NCBI GenBank assembly: GCA_964468355.1
Contig: CAYXSV010000028.1
Location: 1 to 12,969, forward strand
Direction of reading: 5' to 3'
Length of the DNA stretch: 12,969 nt
Source: CAYSLZ01 sp964468355
GTDB lineage: Bacteria > Patescibacteriota > Microgenomatia > UBA12405 > JAHJSD01
The notes under the pieces: model-generated
What the model saw: only the letters and a program-made list of their open reading frames with translations
What the model was told of the DNA's origin: nothing
The model's database searches: none
Made by a program: the position numbers and the translations under genes
In this document: in pieces, positions 6,093 to 11,976 of the stretch
How the letters are laid out: every line of letters begins with the position of its first letter
How positions within the stretch are numbered: position 1 is the first letter of the stretch

Positions 6093-6656
6093 ATGTCAAT
6101 AATCGGGAAGCAACCAATAAATATACCAGATTCGGTTACGGTAACATCTAAACAAAAAAAAGTGGAAGTGAAAGGGCCGTTGGGCAGTTTGGATTTATTA
6201 ATTCCAGAAGGAATTAAAATTGTTAATCAAGACGGCAAGCAATTGAAGGTGGAAAGAAATAAAGACACTAAAAGATTAAAATCAATTCACGGAACTATCA
6301 GGAATTTAATTCAGAATATGATAACCGGAGTTTTAAACGGCTGGGAAAAAAAGTTGGAGGTTAAAGGTACCGGATACGGAGTTCAAAAACAGGGAGAAAA
6401 AGTTGTTTTTAAACTTGGTTATTCACACCCGGTTGAATTTGACGCACCTGAAGGTATCGGTTTTGAAGTTGATAAAAACGTGGTTACCGTTAAGGGAATT
6501 AATAAGGAATTAGTGGGAAATACAGCGGCAAAGATTAGGAGAATTAATCCGCCGAATATTTACCATGGAAAAGGAATTCGTTACCTCGATGAACATGTTA
6601 AACTAAAGCCGGGTAAGGTTGCAAAAGTTGGTGGAGCCGGCGGTATAGGGGGGTAA
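6093..6656 (+). CDS. rplF: Large subunit ribosomal protein L6 (uL6)
   Basis: L6 sits near the factor-binding region, close to the sarcin-ricin loop. The 187-residue protein begins MSIIGKQPINIPDSV and has the KVEVKGPLGSL strand, GTIRNLIQNMITGVLNGWEK, KLEVKGTGYGVQ and the family signature INPPNIYHGKGIRYLDE. The usual PEPYKGKG is PNIYHGKG here. It ends with a glycine-rich tail (GGAGGIGG) beyond the normal end, of unknown role. The start follows an A-run with no Shine-Dalgarno; nine bases separate it from rpsH. Confidence 0.97.
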   Translation: MSIIGKQPINIPDSVTVTSKQKKVEVKGPLGSLDLLIPEGIKIVNQDGKQLKVERNKDTKRLKSIHGTIRNLIQNMITGVLNGWEKKLEVKGTGYGVQKQGEKVVFKLGYSHPVEFDAPEGIGFEVDKNVVTVKGINKELVGNTAAKIRRINPPNIYHGKGIRYLDEHVKLKPGKVAKVGGAGGIGG

Positions 6657-6660
6657 ATAG

Positions 6661-7017
6661 ATGAAAAAAACTAGTAAACAAAGAAGAAAAACTAAATTAA
6701 AAGAAAAAATTCGTTCTTCCGGCAGAGGAAGAAAATTAACGGTTTTTAAGTCAAACAAATATATTTGGGCTCAAATTGTTGATGTGCCTAGCGGCAAGAC
6801 TTTAATCAGTGCTAACACTAAAAGCTTAATCAGCGATAAGCCCAAATTGTCAGGAAAAACTAAGACTAAGCAAGCATTTGAGCTTGGAAAATTAATTGCA
6901 AAAAAGGCAAATAAAAAAAATATCAAAAGAATAGTTTTCGACAGAGGATTTTACCGGTATCATGGTCGAGTTAAGGCCTTAGCCGAAGGATCAAGAGAGG
7001 GAGGACTTAAATTTTAA
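6661..7017 (+). CDS. rplR: Large subunit ribosomal protein L18 (uL18)
   Basis: L18 binds 5S rRNA with L5 and links it to the central protuberance. The 118-residue length is normal. Visible are a very basic N-terminus (KKTSKQRRKTKLKEKIR), LTVFKSNKYIWAQIVD, SGKTLISANTKS, the helix ELGKLIAKKANKKNIKR, and the C-terminal FDRGFYRYHGRVKALAEGSR. A G-run (GGGGGG) at the end of rplF may serve as a Shine-Dalgarno. It is followed by a 37-base AT-rich gap before rpsE. Confidence 0.96.
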   Translation: MKKTSKQRRKTKLKEKIRSSGRGRKLTVFKSNKYIWAQIVDVPSGKTLISANTKSLISDKPKLSGKTKTKQAFELGKLIAKKANKKNIKRIVFDRGFYRYHGRVKALAEGSREGGLKF

Positions 7018-7054
7018 GAAATTTAAAGTTCAAAATTATAAATTTGATAAGAAA

Positions 7055-7567
7055 ATGAAGAATAATAAGCAAAACAAAAACCAGGATGATAGAAGAAAGC
7101 GGATGCCGCAATCAGTGATTGAAATTCGCAGAACGTCGAAAAAAACCAAAGGAGGAAACAGAATTGGTTTTACCGCCTTGGTTGCTGTTGGGGACGGAAA
7201 AGGTAAAGTCGGTTTGGGATTGGGAAAGGCCAATGATGTGCGTTCAGCTATACAAAAAGGAGTTAGAATAGCTGAAAAAAGAATGGTTGAAGTTCCTAAA
7301 AGAGAAACGACAATACCCTTTGGAATTGAGCATAAGTTAAAATCTACTAAGGTTTTATTAAAGCCGGCAAAAGAAGGAAGCGGTTTGATTGCCGGAGGAC
7401 CGGTTAGGAAAATTGCAGAAGTTGCCGGTATTAAGGATTTGGTGGCTAAGGTTTTTGGATCACGTAACAAATCTAATTGTGCTTATGCGGTTTGGGAAGC
7501 ATTTAAGAAAATTAAAAAAATTCAAGAAAAACATAAAGTTATAAATAATCTAAAAGCTAAAAGCTAA
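7055..7567 (+). CDS. rpsE: Small subunit ribosomal protein S5 (uS5)
   Basis: S5 lies behind the decoding centre and influences fidelity and mRNA entry. The 170-residue protein has a hydrophilic N-terminal extension, then TKGGNRIGFTALVAVGDGKG, KVGLGLGKANDVRSAIQKG and the C-terminal domain with STKVLLKPAKEGSGLIAGGP and VAGIKDLVAKVFGSRN. The start is the first ATG of the frame and lacks a clear Shine-Dalgarno. Only 16 bases follow before rplO, so rpmD, normally located there, is absent. Confidence 0.97.
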   Translation: MKNNKQNKNQDDRRKRMPQSVIEIRRTSKKTKGGNRIGFTALVAVGDGKGKVGLGLGKANDVRSAIQKGVRIAEKRMVEVPKRETTIPFGIEHKLKSTKVLLKPAKEGSGLIAGGPVRKIAEVAGIKDLVAKVFGSRNKSNCAYAVWEAFKKIKKIQEKHKVINNLKAKS

Positions 7568-7583
7568 AGGCGGTATTGAAACT

Positions 7584-8036
7584 ATGATTAAATTACATAA
7601 TTTACCAAAAATAACTGATAAAAAGCAGAAAAGACCGGGCCGAGGTTACGGCAGCGGCAAGGGTGGGCATACTACTTTTCGTGGAGTTAAGGGGACAAAG
7701 TCTAGATATAATGTTCCATTAACATTTGATGGAACGAAAATAAAAAAAGGTTGGCTGAAACGTTTACCTTTTTGGCCGGGAAAAGGACGACAAAAGCCCC
7801 AGCCGGATTTAATTGGTATAAATGTTGACCAACTAGAAAGAAATTATAAGACCGGTCAAGTAGTAGATTTGGAAAGTTTATATACTAAGGGCTTAATTTC
7901 TAAAAAAGCAGTTAGGCGCGGGGTAAAAATTCTAGGCCGGGGGAAAATAAATAAAAAGTTGACGGTTAAACTGCCTTGTTCCGAAAAAGCAAAGAAAAAA
8001 ATTGAAAAAGCCGAAGGCAGTGTGGTTGAAAAATAG
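7584..8036 (+). CDS. rplO: Large subunit ribosomal protein L15 (uL15)
   Basis: L15 is a late-assembling protein that threads a basic N-terminal extension through 23S rRNA. The 150-residue protein begins MIKLHNLPK and has KKQKRPGRGYGSGKGGHTTF followed by RGVKGTKSR, then a basic LKRLPFWPGKGR in place of the usual RRLPKRGF. The C-terminal domain is typical (INVDQLERNYKTGQVVDLES, then LISKKAVRRGVKILGRGKI). It lies between rpsE and secY, with rpmD missing before it, and its TAG stop is one base before the secY start. Confidence 0.97.
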   Translation: MIKLHNLPKITDKKQKRPGRGYGSGKGGHTTFRGVKGTKSRYNVPLTFDGTKIKKGWLKRLPFWPGKGRQKPQPDLIGINVDQLERNYKTGQVVDLESLYTKGLISKKAVRRGVKILGRGKINKKLTVKLPCSEKAKKKIEKAEGSVVEK

Positions 8037-8037
8037 A

Positions 8038-9336
8038 ATGAAAAAGTATTTCAAAAAATTTGGCTATTTTATTGCCGGGTTAAAAATTGATTTAATCCGA
8101 AAAAAAATATTGGTAACCCTTCTTATCTTTATTTTGTTTAGGTTTATTTCTCACGTTCCGGTTCCCGGCGTTGATCCGACTAAATTAAAAGAACTTTTTA
8201 GCCAAAATCAGTTTCTTTCCTTTTTAGATATTTTTTCTGGAGGCACTTTGGCAAATCTTTCAATTGCCGCTTTGGGCTTAAATCCTTTTATAACCGCCTC
8301 GGTTATGATCAATTTATTAAGTATGGTTTGGCCCTGGCTTGAAGAATTGACAAAAGAAGGGGAATATGGCCAGGCAAAAATTAATTTATATACCCGACTG
8401 GCTTCGGTTCCTTTAGCTGTTATTCAGGGCTTTGGAATGTATGCGATACTACAAGGCCAACAGATTATTACGCAGCTTTCACCTTTGTATCTGGTAGCAA
8501 TGATTGCCATTATGACTACCGGAACAATGATTTTAGTTTTTCTTTCAGATTTAATTGATGAATACGGGATCGGAAACGGAACTTCCAGTTTAATTTTTGC
8601 CGGAATAGTATCACGTTATCCGGTCAGCGCTTTGCAAACATTTACTACTGTCGGCCCTCAACGGATGGTAAACTTGGTTGTTTTTGGGGTTCTAGCTTTA
8701 CTTTTAATTGCCGGGGTAATTATGGTTGACGAAGCAGCTCTTCGTCTTCCGGTTCGTTATGCCCGCAGTCAGGGTAAAGGTCCGGGAGGTCAAAGCTATT
8801 TACCGATTAAAATTAATACAGCCGGAGTAATGCCGGTAATCTTTGCAATGTCTTTGGTGTTATTACCTTCAATGGTTGGGCGGGCTTTAACCAGTTTACC
8901 GGCTCAAGTGGGAATCGAATCTGCGTTTATTGTTAATTTCGGGGGCTGGTTAAACCAGTTTTTTCAACCCGGGGCTTGGAGCTATAATTTAATTTATTTT
9001 TTAATGGTTGTTGTCTTTACCTTTTTTTACACAACAGTTGTTTTTAAACCGGACGAAGTTTCAGAACAGCTGAGAAAGGGCGGCGCTTTTATACCCGGAA
9101 CTAGACCGGGAAAGGCAACTGAAAAGAAATTAGGTTGGTATTTGTACCGGGTAACCGCTTTAGGGGCGATATTTTTGGGATTTATTGCTATTTTGCCTTC
9201 AATTGTTCAGGGGATAACCAAGTTGTCAACGGTAAGTTTAGGCGGGACGGGAATATTAATTGTTATTTCGGTTATTTTGGAGCTGTCTCGATCAATTGAA
9301 AATTTGGTTCAAACCTATGAATACGAAACTTTCTAA
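8038..9336 (+). CDS. secY: Preprotein translocase channel subunit SecY
   Basis: SecY is the membrane channel of the Sec translocon, partnering with SecE and SecA. The 432 residues show ten hydrophobic segments, roughly at 23-40, 76-100, 121-140, 150-173, 183-198, 211-231, 262-282, 316-336, 370-388 and 400-418. Motifs include HVPVPGVD (39-46), a plug-like SFLDIFSGGTL (61-71), NPFITASVMINLL (82-94), EYGIGNGTS (175-183), GGQSYLPIKINTAG (250-263) and FIPGTRPGKAT (351-361), the cytosolic loop that meets SecA and the ribosome. The frame is open from a TTG at 8002 inside rplO, but the ATG at 8038, one base after the rplO stop, gives the normal N-terminus. It ends the spc operon; a repeat-filled gap follows. 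Confidence 0.98.
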   Translation: MKKYFKKFGYFIAGLKIDLIRKKILVTLLIFILFRFISHVPVPGVDPTKLKELFSQNQFLSFLDIFSGGTLANLSIAALGLNPFITASVMINLLSMVWPWLEELTKEGEYGQAKINLYTRLASVPLAVIQGFGMYAILQGQQIITQLSPLYLVAMIAIMTTGTMILVFLSDLIDEYGIGNGTSSLIFAGIVSRYPVSALQTFTTVGPQRMVNLVVFGVLALLLIAGVIMVDEAALRLPVRYARSQGKGPGGQSYLPIKINTAGVMPVIFAMSLVLLPSMVGRALTSLPAQVGIESAFIVNFGGWLNQFFQPGAWSYNLIYFLMVVVFTFFYTTVVFKPDEVSEQLRKGGAFIPGTRPGKATEKKLGWYLYRVTALGAIFLGFIAILPSIVQGITKLSTVSLGGTGILIVISVILELSRSIENLVQTYEYETF

Positions 9337-9341
9337 TGGTT

Positions 9342-9364
9342 GCATTAGCCGGCTTCAGCCTGCG
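9342..9364 (+). repeat. 23-base palindromic element 4
   Basis: Leader GCATTA (9342-9347), arm GCCGGC (9348-9353), loop TTCA, arm GCCTGC (9358-9363), then G. The stem has one C/T mismatch at its third pair. Bases 9344-9373 match 9382-9411 at 28 of 30 positions, so elements 4 and 5 are a tandem duplication with a 38-base period. Confidence 0.8.
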
Positions 9365-9379
9365 TGCCTTAATCAAGTT

Positions 9380-9402
9380 GTATTAGCAGGCTTCAGCCTG
9401 CG
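9380..9402 (+). repeat. 23-base palindromic element 5
   Basis: Leader GTATTA (9380-9385), arm GCAGGC (9386-9391), loop TTCA, arm GCCTGC (9396-9401), then G. The stem is a perfect 6 bp. It is identical over its full length to the element at 9446-9468. Confidence 0.9.
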
Positions 9403-9410
9403 TGGCTTAA

Positions 9411-9433
9411 TGCAACCTAAAGGTTGCTAGTAC
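9411..9433 (-). repeat. 23-base palindromic element 6 (reverse orientation)
   Basis: Arms GCAACC (9412-9417) and GGTTGC (9422-9427) enclose TAAA. On the - strand it reads leader GTACTA, arm, loop TTTA, arm, A, almost the same as element 3 at 2392-2414, 7 kb away. Its leader faces that of element 7: CTAGTAC (9427-9433) can pair with GTATTAG (9446-9452) with one G-U pair. Confidence 0.87.
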
Positions 9434-9445
9434 AAACCGATAGCC

Positions 9446-9468
9446 GTATTAGCAGGCTTCAGCCTGCG
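9446..9468 (+). repeat. 23-base palindromic element 7
   Basis: Leader GTATTA (9446-9451), arm GCAGGC (9452-9457), loop TTCA, arm GCCTGC (9462-9467), then G. It is an exact copy of element 5, 66 bases downstream, and ends 16 bases before the TATAAT box ahead of adk. The rest of the 9337-9498 gap holds the spacers between these elements, the inverted repeat at 9338-9347/9408-9417 and the short tandem repeat at 9469-9488. Confidence 0.9.
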
Positions 9469-9488
9469 TTGGTGTATGTTGGTGTATA
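9469..9488 (+). repeat. Tandem 10-base repeat before adk
   Basis: TTGGTGTATG (9469-9478) is followed at once by TTGGTGTATA (9479-9488), two copies differing in the last base. The second copy provides the TATA of the TATAAT box at 9485-9490, so a slippage duplication could have helped make the promoter-like sequence. Confidence 0.7.
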
Positions 9489-9490
9489 AT
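9485..9490 (+). promoter_or_regulatory. Putative -10 box of adk, possibly giving a leaderless transcript
   Basis: A perfect TATAAT ends eight bases before the adk ATG at 9499. With the usual six to eight bases from box to transcription start, the transcript would begin at or within two bases of the start codon. No Shine-Dalgarno precedes adk, which agrees with leaderless initiation. No TTGACA-like -35 element is visible at 16-18 bases upstream, where element 7's hairpin lies, so the call rests on the -10 box and position alone. AT-rich DNA yields chance matches. Confidence 0.4.
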
Positions 9491-9498
9491 GGATAATA

Positions 9499-10098
9499 AT
9501 GTATAGAAAAGTAGGAAGGTTAACGATATTAGGGCCGTCGGGGGGCGGTAAAGGGACCCAGGCGGAACTGCTGGAAGAAAAATACGGCTGGAAGCATATT
9601 TCGGTCGGTAGCTTATTTCGAGAGCACATTGACAAGAATACGGAAATTGGCCAGGAGGCAAATAAATATGTTAAACAAGGTCAATGGGTTCCGACTGAGT
9701 TAACGTTTAAAATGCTTAAACCGGTTTTATCGAAATTAATTAAAAAAGGTTTTATTTTAGATGGTTTTCCTCGTTTACCCGACCAGCCAGAAATTCTAAG
9801 TAAATTTTTAGCTGAGAAAAATACGGAACTGGACATGGTAATTCACATTGATATCCGGCCTGAAATTATTATGGAGCGTCGTAAAAAGGCCTGGAAAAAG
9901 GGCAAAAGTTTTTATGATCAAAAAAGGAAAGATGAAACAGAGGAAGCAATTGAAACAAGGATTAAAGAGTACCAGCGGACAATTGATCCAATTTTAGATT
10001 ATTACCGGAACAGGAATAATCTTTTTCGGGTAGACGGCGAGCGGTCGATTGAGTCGATTCACTTGGATATTATTGAGGAATTGAAAGAAAGGTTATGA
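9499..10098 (+). CDS. adk: Adenylate kinase family nucleoside monophosphate kinase
   Basis: This enzyme interconverts NMP + ATP and NDP + ADP; the family and the secY-adk-map position suggest adenylate kinase. The 199 residues show a P-loop GPSGGGKGTQ (12-21), the NMP-binding HISVGSLFREH (33-43), GFILDGFPRLPDQ (84-96), and RKDETEEAIETR (143-154) after a short LID without zinc cysteines. The usual STGD motif is SVGS: Val36 takes the place of the threonine known in AK1 to favour AMP, and the aspartate is Ser38. Acceptor specificity is therefore less certain than the fold. There is no Shine-Dalgarno; a TATAAT box lies eight bases upstream. The stop shares ATGA with map. Confidence 0.92.
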   Translation: MYRKVGRLTILGPSGGGKGTQAELLEEKYGWKHISVGSLFREHIDKNTEIGQEANKYVKQGQWVPTELTFKMLKPVLSKLIKKGFILDGFPRLPDQPEILSKFLAEKNTELDMVIHIDIRPEIIMERRKKAWKKGKSFYDQKRKDETEEAIETRIKEYQRTIDPILDYYRNRNNLFRVDGERSIESIHLDIIEELKERL

Positions 10099-10850
10099 AT
10101 AAAAACTTTTTACGTGCCGGCGAGAAATTAAGCCGCGCCTTTGCTAAAACTCTTCAAGAAGTTAAAGAGGGGGCTATTTTGTCTGAGATTGAAGAAAAAG
10201 CGGTTCAATACATTAAAGACGAAGGAGGAAAGCCGGGATTTAAAATGGTTGATAATTATCACTGGGCAACTTGCTTAAATATTAATGAGGGCGTTGTTCA
10301 CGGTGTGCCTAGCGATAGAAAAATTAATTCCGGTGATTTAGTAAGTCTAGATATGGGTTTATTTTATCAAGGTTGGCATTCAGATATGGCCTACACTAAG
10401 TTAGTTAATAGAGAACAGTTAAAAGTTAAAAGTGATGATCAAAGAAAAAGAAGGTTTTTAGAGGTGGGGGAGAAGGCATTGGACAGGGCGATTAAGGTGG
10501 TCCGGCCGGGAAATCACATTGGGCATATTTCAAAGGCAATAGAAAAGGTGATTATTCAAGCCGGGTATCAAGTTATACCGCGGTTAACCGGCCATGGAAT
10601 AGGTAGAAAGCTCCATCAGGGGCCGATGATTCCGGGAGTTTTAAATGGTGATATTTTAAAAACGCCGATAATCAAGGAAAATATGGGTTTAGCAATTGAA
10701 GTAATTTATACTCAAGGAAGTCCAAAGATTAAAACGTCTGCTGACGGCTGGACAATTAATACTAAGGATGGTAAAATATCTTCACTGTTTGAAAAGACCA
10801 TTGTTGTTACCAGCAAAGGTTTTAAAATAATTACCCCCTATTTGTTTTAG
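10095..10850 (+). CDS. map: Methionine aminopeptidase, type I
   Basis: The enzyme removes the initiator methionine from new proteins in the cytosol. The 251-residue protein has the pita-bread fold ligands in order: Asp86 (SLDMG), Asp97 (HSDMAYT), His167 (GHGIG), Glu202 (AIEV) and Glu233 (LFEKT), with the substrate-binding His69 (VVHGVP) and His174 (LHQGP). All five metal ligands are present, so it should be active. Slight departures from the family are HQGP for HExP, AIEV for TIEP and FEKT for YEHT. It has no N-terminal zinc or SH3-type extension. It overlaps adk by ATGA, so the two are probably co-translated. A GC-rich hairpin covers its stop codon. Confidence 0.97.
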   Translation: MNKNFLRAGEKLSRAFAKTLQEVKEGAILSEIEEKAVQYIKDEGGKPGFKMVDNYHWATCLNINEGVVHGVPSDRKINSGDLVSLDMGLFYQGWHSDMAYTKLVNREQLKVKSDDQRKRRFLEVGEKALDRAIKVVRPGNHIGHISKAIEKVIIQAGYQVIPRLTGHGIGRKLHQGPMIPGVLNGDILKTPIIKENMGLAIEVIYTQGSPKIKTSADGWTINTKDGKISSLFEKTIVVTSKGFKIITPYLF

Positions 10851-10854
10851 GGGG
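10834..10854 (+). promoter_or_regulatory. Stem-loop over the map stop codon
   Basis: CCCCCTA (10834-10840) and TAGGGGG (10848-10854) form a perfect 7-bp stem around the 7-base loop TTTGTTT, and the map TAG stop (10848-10850) is in the 3' arm. The only T-run downstream (10871-10875) is 17 bases away, so this is not a standard terminator. The G-rich arm resembles a Shine-Dalgarno sequence and stands seven bases before an ATG at 10862. It may mask that site, stabilise the mRNA end, or do nothing. Confidence 0.5.
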
Positions 10855-10861
10855 ATATTAA

Positions 10862-10870
10862 ATGCAGTAG
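10862..10870 (+). other. Two-codon reading frame (Met-Gln-stop) just before infA
   Basis: ATG CAG TAG is followed by five T and then the infA ATG at 10876. AGGGGG at 10849-10854 is placed well for this ATG (seven bases) but too far from infA (21 bases), and infA has no Shine-Dalgarno of its own. A ribosome could initiate here, stop after two codons and re-initiate at infA. This is inference from spacing; a chance ATG is quite possible. Confidence 0.3.
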
Positions 10871-10875
10871 TTTTT

Positions 10876-11091
10876 ATGGCAAAAGAAGAAAAAAAAGAAA
10901 TTGAAGGTGAGGTTATTGAAGCTTTACCGGATACAAAATTTAGAGTTAAACTAGAAAACGGGGACGAAGTTTTGGCTTATCTAGCCGGTAAAATGAGAAT
11001 GCATTATATTCGAGTTGTTCCGGGAGATAGAGTAACGGTTGAAATGAGTTCTTATGATAAAGAAAGAGGGAGGATTATATATCGACTATGA
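10876..11091 (+). CDS. infA: Translation initiation factor IF-1
   Basis: IF1 is a small OB-fold protein that binds the 30S A site during initiation. The 71-residue length is standard. The sequence opens MAKEEKKEIEGEVIEALPD and continues FRVKLENGDEVLAYLAGKMR, MHYIRVVPGDRVTVEMSSYD and RGRIIYRL, all as in the family. It follows map by 25 bases, with a hairpin and a two-codon frame between. Its stop shares ATGA with rpmJ, the common infA-rpmJ-rpsM arrangement at the head of the alpha operon. Confidence 0.98.
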   Translation: MAKEEKKEIEGEVIEALPDTKFRVKLENGDEVLAYLAGKMRMHYIRVVPGDRVTVEMSSYDKERGRIIYRL

Positions 11092-11201
11092 AAATTAGAG
11101 CAAGTATAAAAAAATTATGTCCAAAGTGTAAAATTGTTTACCGTCGGGGTAAAAAGTTTGTTATATGTGTAAACCCTAAACATAAACAGAGGCAAAAATG
11201 A
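11088..11201 (+). CDS. rpmJ: Large subunit ribosomal protein L36 (bL36), zinc-binding
   Basis: This 37-residue protein is the smallest gene here. It reads MKIRASIKKLCPKCKIVYRR and ends CVNPKHKQRQK. The zinc ligands Cys11, Cys14, Cys27 and His32 are all present, so it is the ordinary C+ form. L36 binds 23S rRNA in the large subunit near the factor-binding side. It starts in an ATGA overlap with infA and ends in another with rpsM, so the three should be translated together. Confidence 0.97.
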   Translation: MKIRASIKKLCPKCKIVYRRGKKFVICVNPKHKQRQK

Positions 11202-11611
11202 AAATAATCGGAGTCAATATACCAGATAAAGAAAGAGTTAAATACGGGTTGACTTCCATATATGGAATAGGCCGTAATAATGCTGATGATTTGATTGAAA
11301 AAGCCGGTATTGACGGTGACAAAAGGGTTAAGAATTTAACTAAGGAAGAAGCGAGTAAAATTATTAAAGCCCTTGAAAGTTATCAAGTTGAGGGGGATTT
11401 GCGTAAGCAGGTTAAAGATAATATTGAACGGTTAAAAAAAATTCGGTCTTACCGGGGTATTAGACATATTATCGGATTGCCGGCGCACGGACAACGGACA
11501 AAAACCAATGCCCGAACCGTAAAAGGCCCAGCCAAAACGGTTGGCGCCCTAAAGAAAGAGGATTGGTCTAAAATGGAAGAACAACAGCGCAAAGCGGGAG
11601 GAGAAAAATAA
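11198..11611 (+). CDS. rpsM: Small subunit ribosomal protein S13 (uS13)
   Basis: S13 lies in the 30S head, contacts L5 in an inter-subunit bridge and touches P-site tRNA through its tail. The protein shows IIGVNIPDKERVKYGLTSIY, the helix-hairpin-helix motif YGIGRNNADDLIEKAGI, RSYRGIRHIIGLPAHGQRTK and TNARTVKGPAK. At 137 residues it is longer than E. coli S13 (118); the extra residues form a charged C-terminal tail after VKGPAK. It overlaps rpmJ by ATGA and abuts rpsK with no gap. Confidence 0.97.
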   Translation: MKIIGVNIPDKERVKYGLTSIYGIGRNNADDLIEKAGIDGDKRVKNLTKEEASKIIKALESYQVEGDLRKQVKDNIERLKKIRSYRGIRHIIGLPAHGQRTKTNARTVKGPAKTVGALKKEDWSKMEEQQRKAGGEK

Positions 11612-11971
11612 ATGCCGAAAGTTAATTCAGAAGGTCGAATGTATATTCACGCGACTTTTAATAATACTCTAGCTACCATAACTGATCGACAGGGAAAAGT
11701 TCTTGACTGGACTTCATGTGGACGGATGGGCTTTAAAGGAACCAGGAAATCTACTCCTTTTGCGGCGACTACTACATTACAGGATGCTATTGGTCGGCTT
11801 ACCAAATTGGGCATAAAGAAAATAAGAATTTATATTAAAGGACCCGGTCCGGGCAGGGATGCCGCCTTAAGGATTTTAAGAAATACTCCTCAAATACAAG
11901 TTACTATGTTATCTGATGTTACACCGCTGCCGCATAACGGGCCGCGGCCGCCAAAACAAAAAAGAGGTTAA
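11612..11971 (+). CDS. rpsK: Small subunit ribosomal protein S11 (uS11)
   Basis: S11 lies on the 30S platform near the mRNA exit and the Shine-Dalgarno helix. The 119 residues lack most of the usual N-terminal tail and begin almost directly at GRMYIHATFNNTLATITD. Other motifs are GFKGTRKSTPFAA, YIKGPGPGRDAALR and DVTPLPHNGPRPPKQKRG. The usual HNGCRPPK carries proline in place of cysteine; the Asn-Gly known to form isoaspartate in E. coli is kept. A strong purine site (GGGAGGAG) at the end of rpsM serves as the Shine-Dalgarno. Confidence 0.97.
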   Translation: MPKVNSEGRMYIHATFNNTLATITDRQGKVLDWTSCGRMGFKGTRKSTPFAATTTLQDAIGRLTKLGIKKIRIYIKGPGPGRDAALRILRNTPQIQVTMLSDVTPLPHNGPRPPKQKRG

Positions 11972-11976
11972 ACTAA

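Larger units (their letters stand above)
9338..9417. repeat. 10-bp perfect inverted repeat enclosing elements 4 and 5
   Basis: GGTTGCATTA at 9338-9347 is the exact reverse complement of TAATGCAACC at 9408-9417. The 60 bases between them contain the two TTCA-type palindromes. The right arm also forms the left half of the hairpin of element 6, so the outer stem and the local hairpin cannot form at the same time. The left arm overlaps element 4's leader. Whether this is a composite mobile unit or a relic of an eighth element is open. Confidence 0.75.

Noticed and set aside
7007..7026. Hairpin TTAAATTT/AAATTTAA at the rplR stop
   Set aside because: It is an all-AT 8-bp stem in very AT-rich sequence with no T-run, so it is expected by chance.
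7036..7470. A 144-residue open frame on the - strand opposite rpsE, plus similar - strand frames at 95-286, 517-759, 1714-1902, 3587-3799, 3985-4233, 9449-9661 and 12295-12498
   Set aside because: Each lies opposite a clearly recognised + strand gene (9449-9661 also covers the repeat gap), has no family resemblance and no plausible start context. They are by-products of codon bias in the true genes.
8002..8037. TTG start giving a 12-residue longer SecY
   Set aside because: It lies deep within rplO; the ATG directly after the rplO stop fits SecY's usual start.
10834..10875. Rho-independent terminator after map
   Set aside because: The stem is good, but the T-run begins 17 bases after it, and the alpha operon continues directly.
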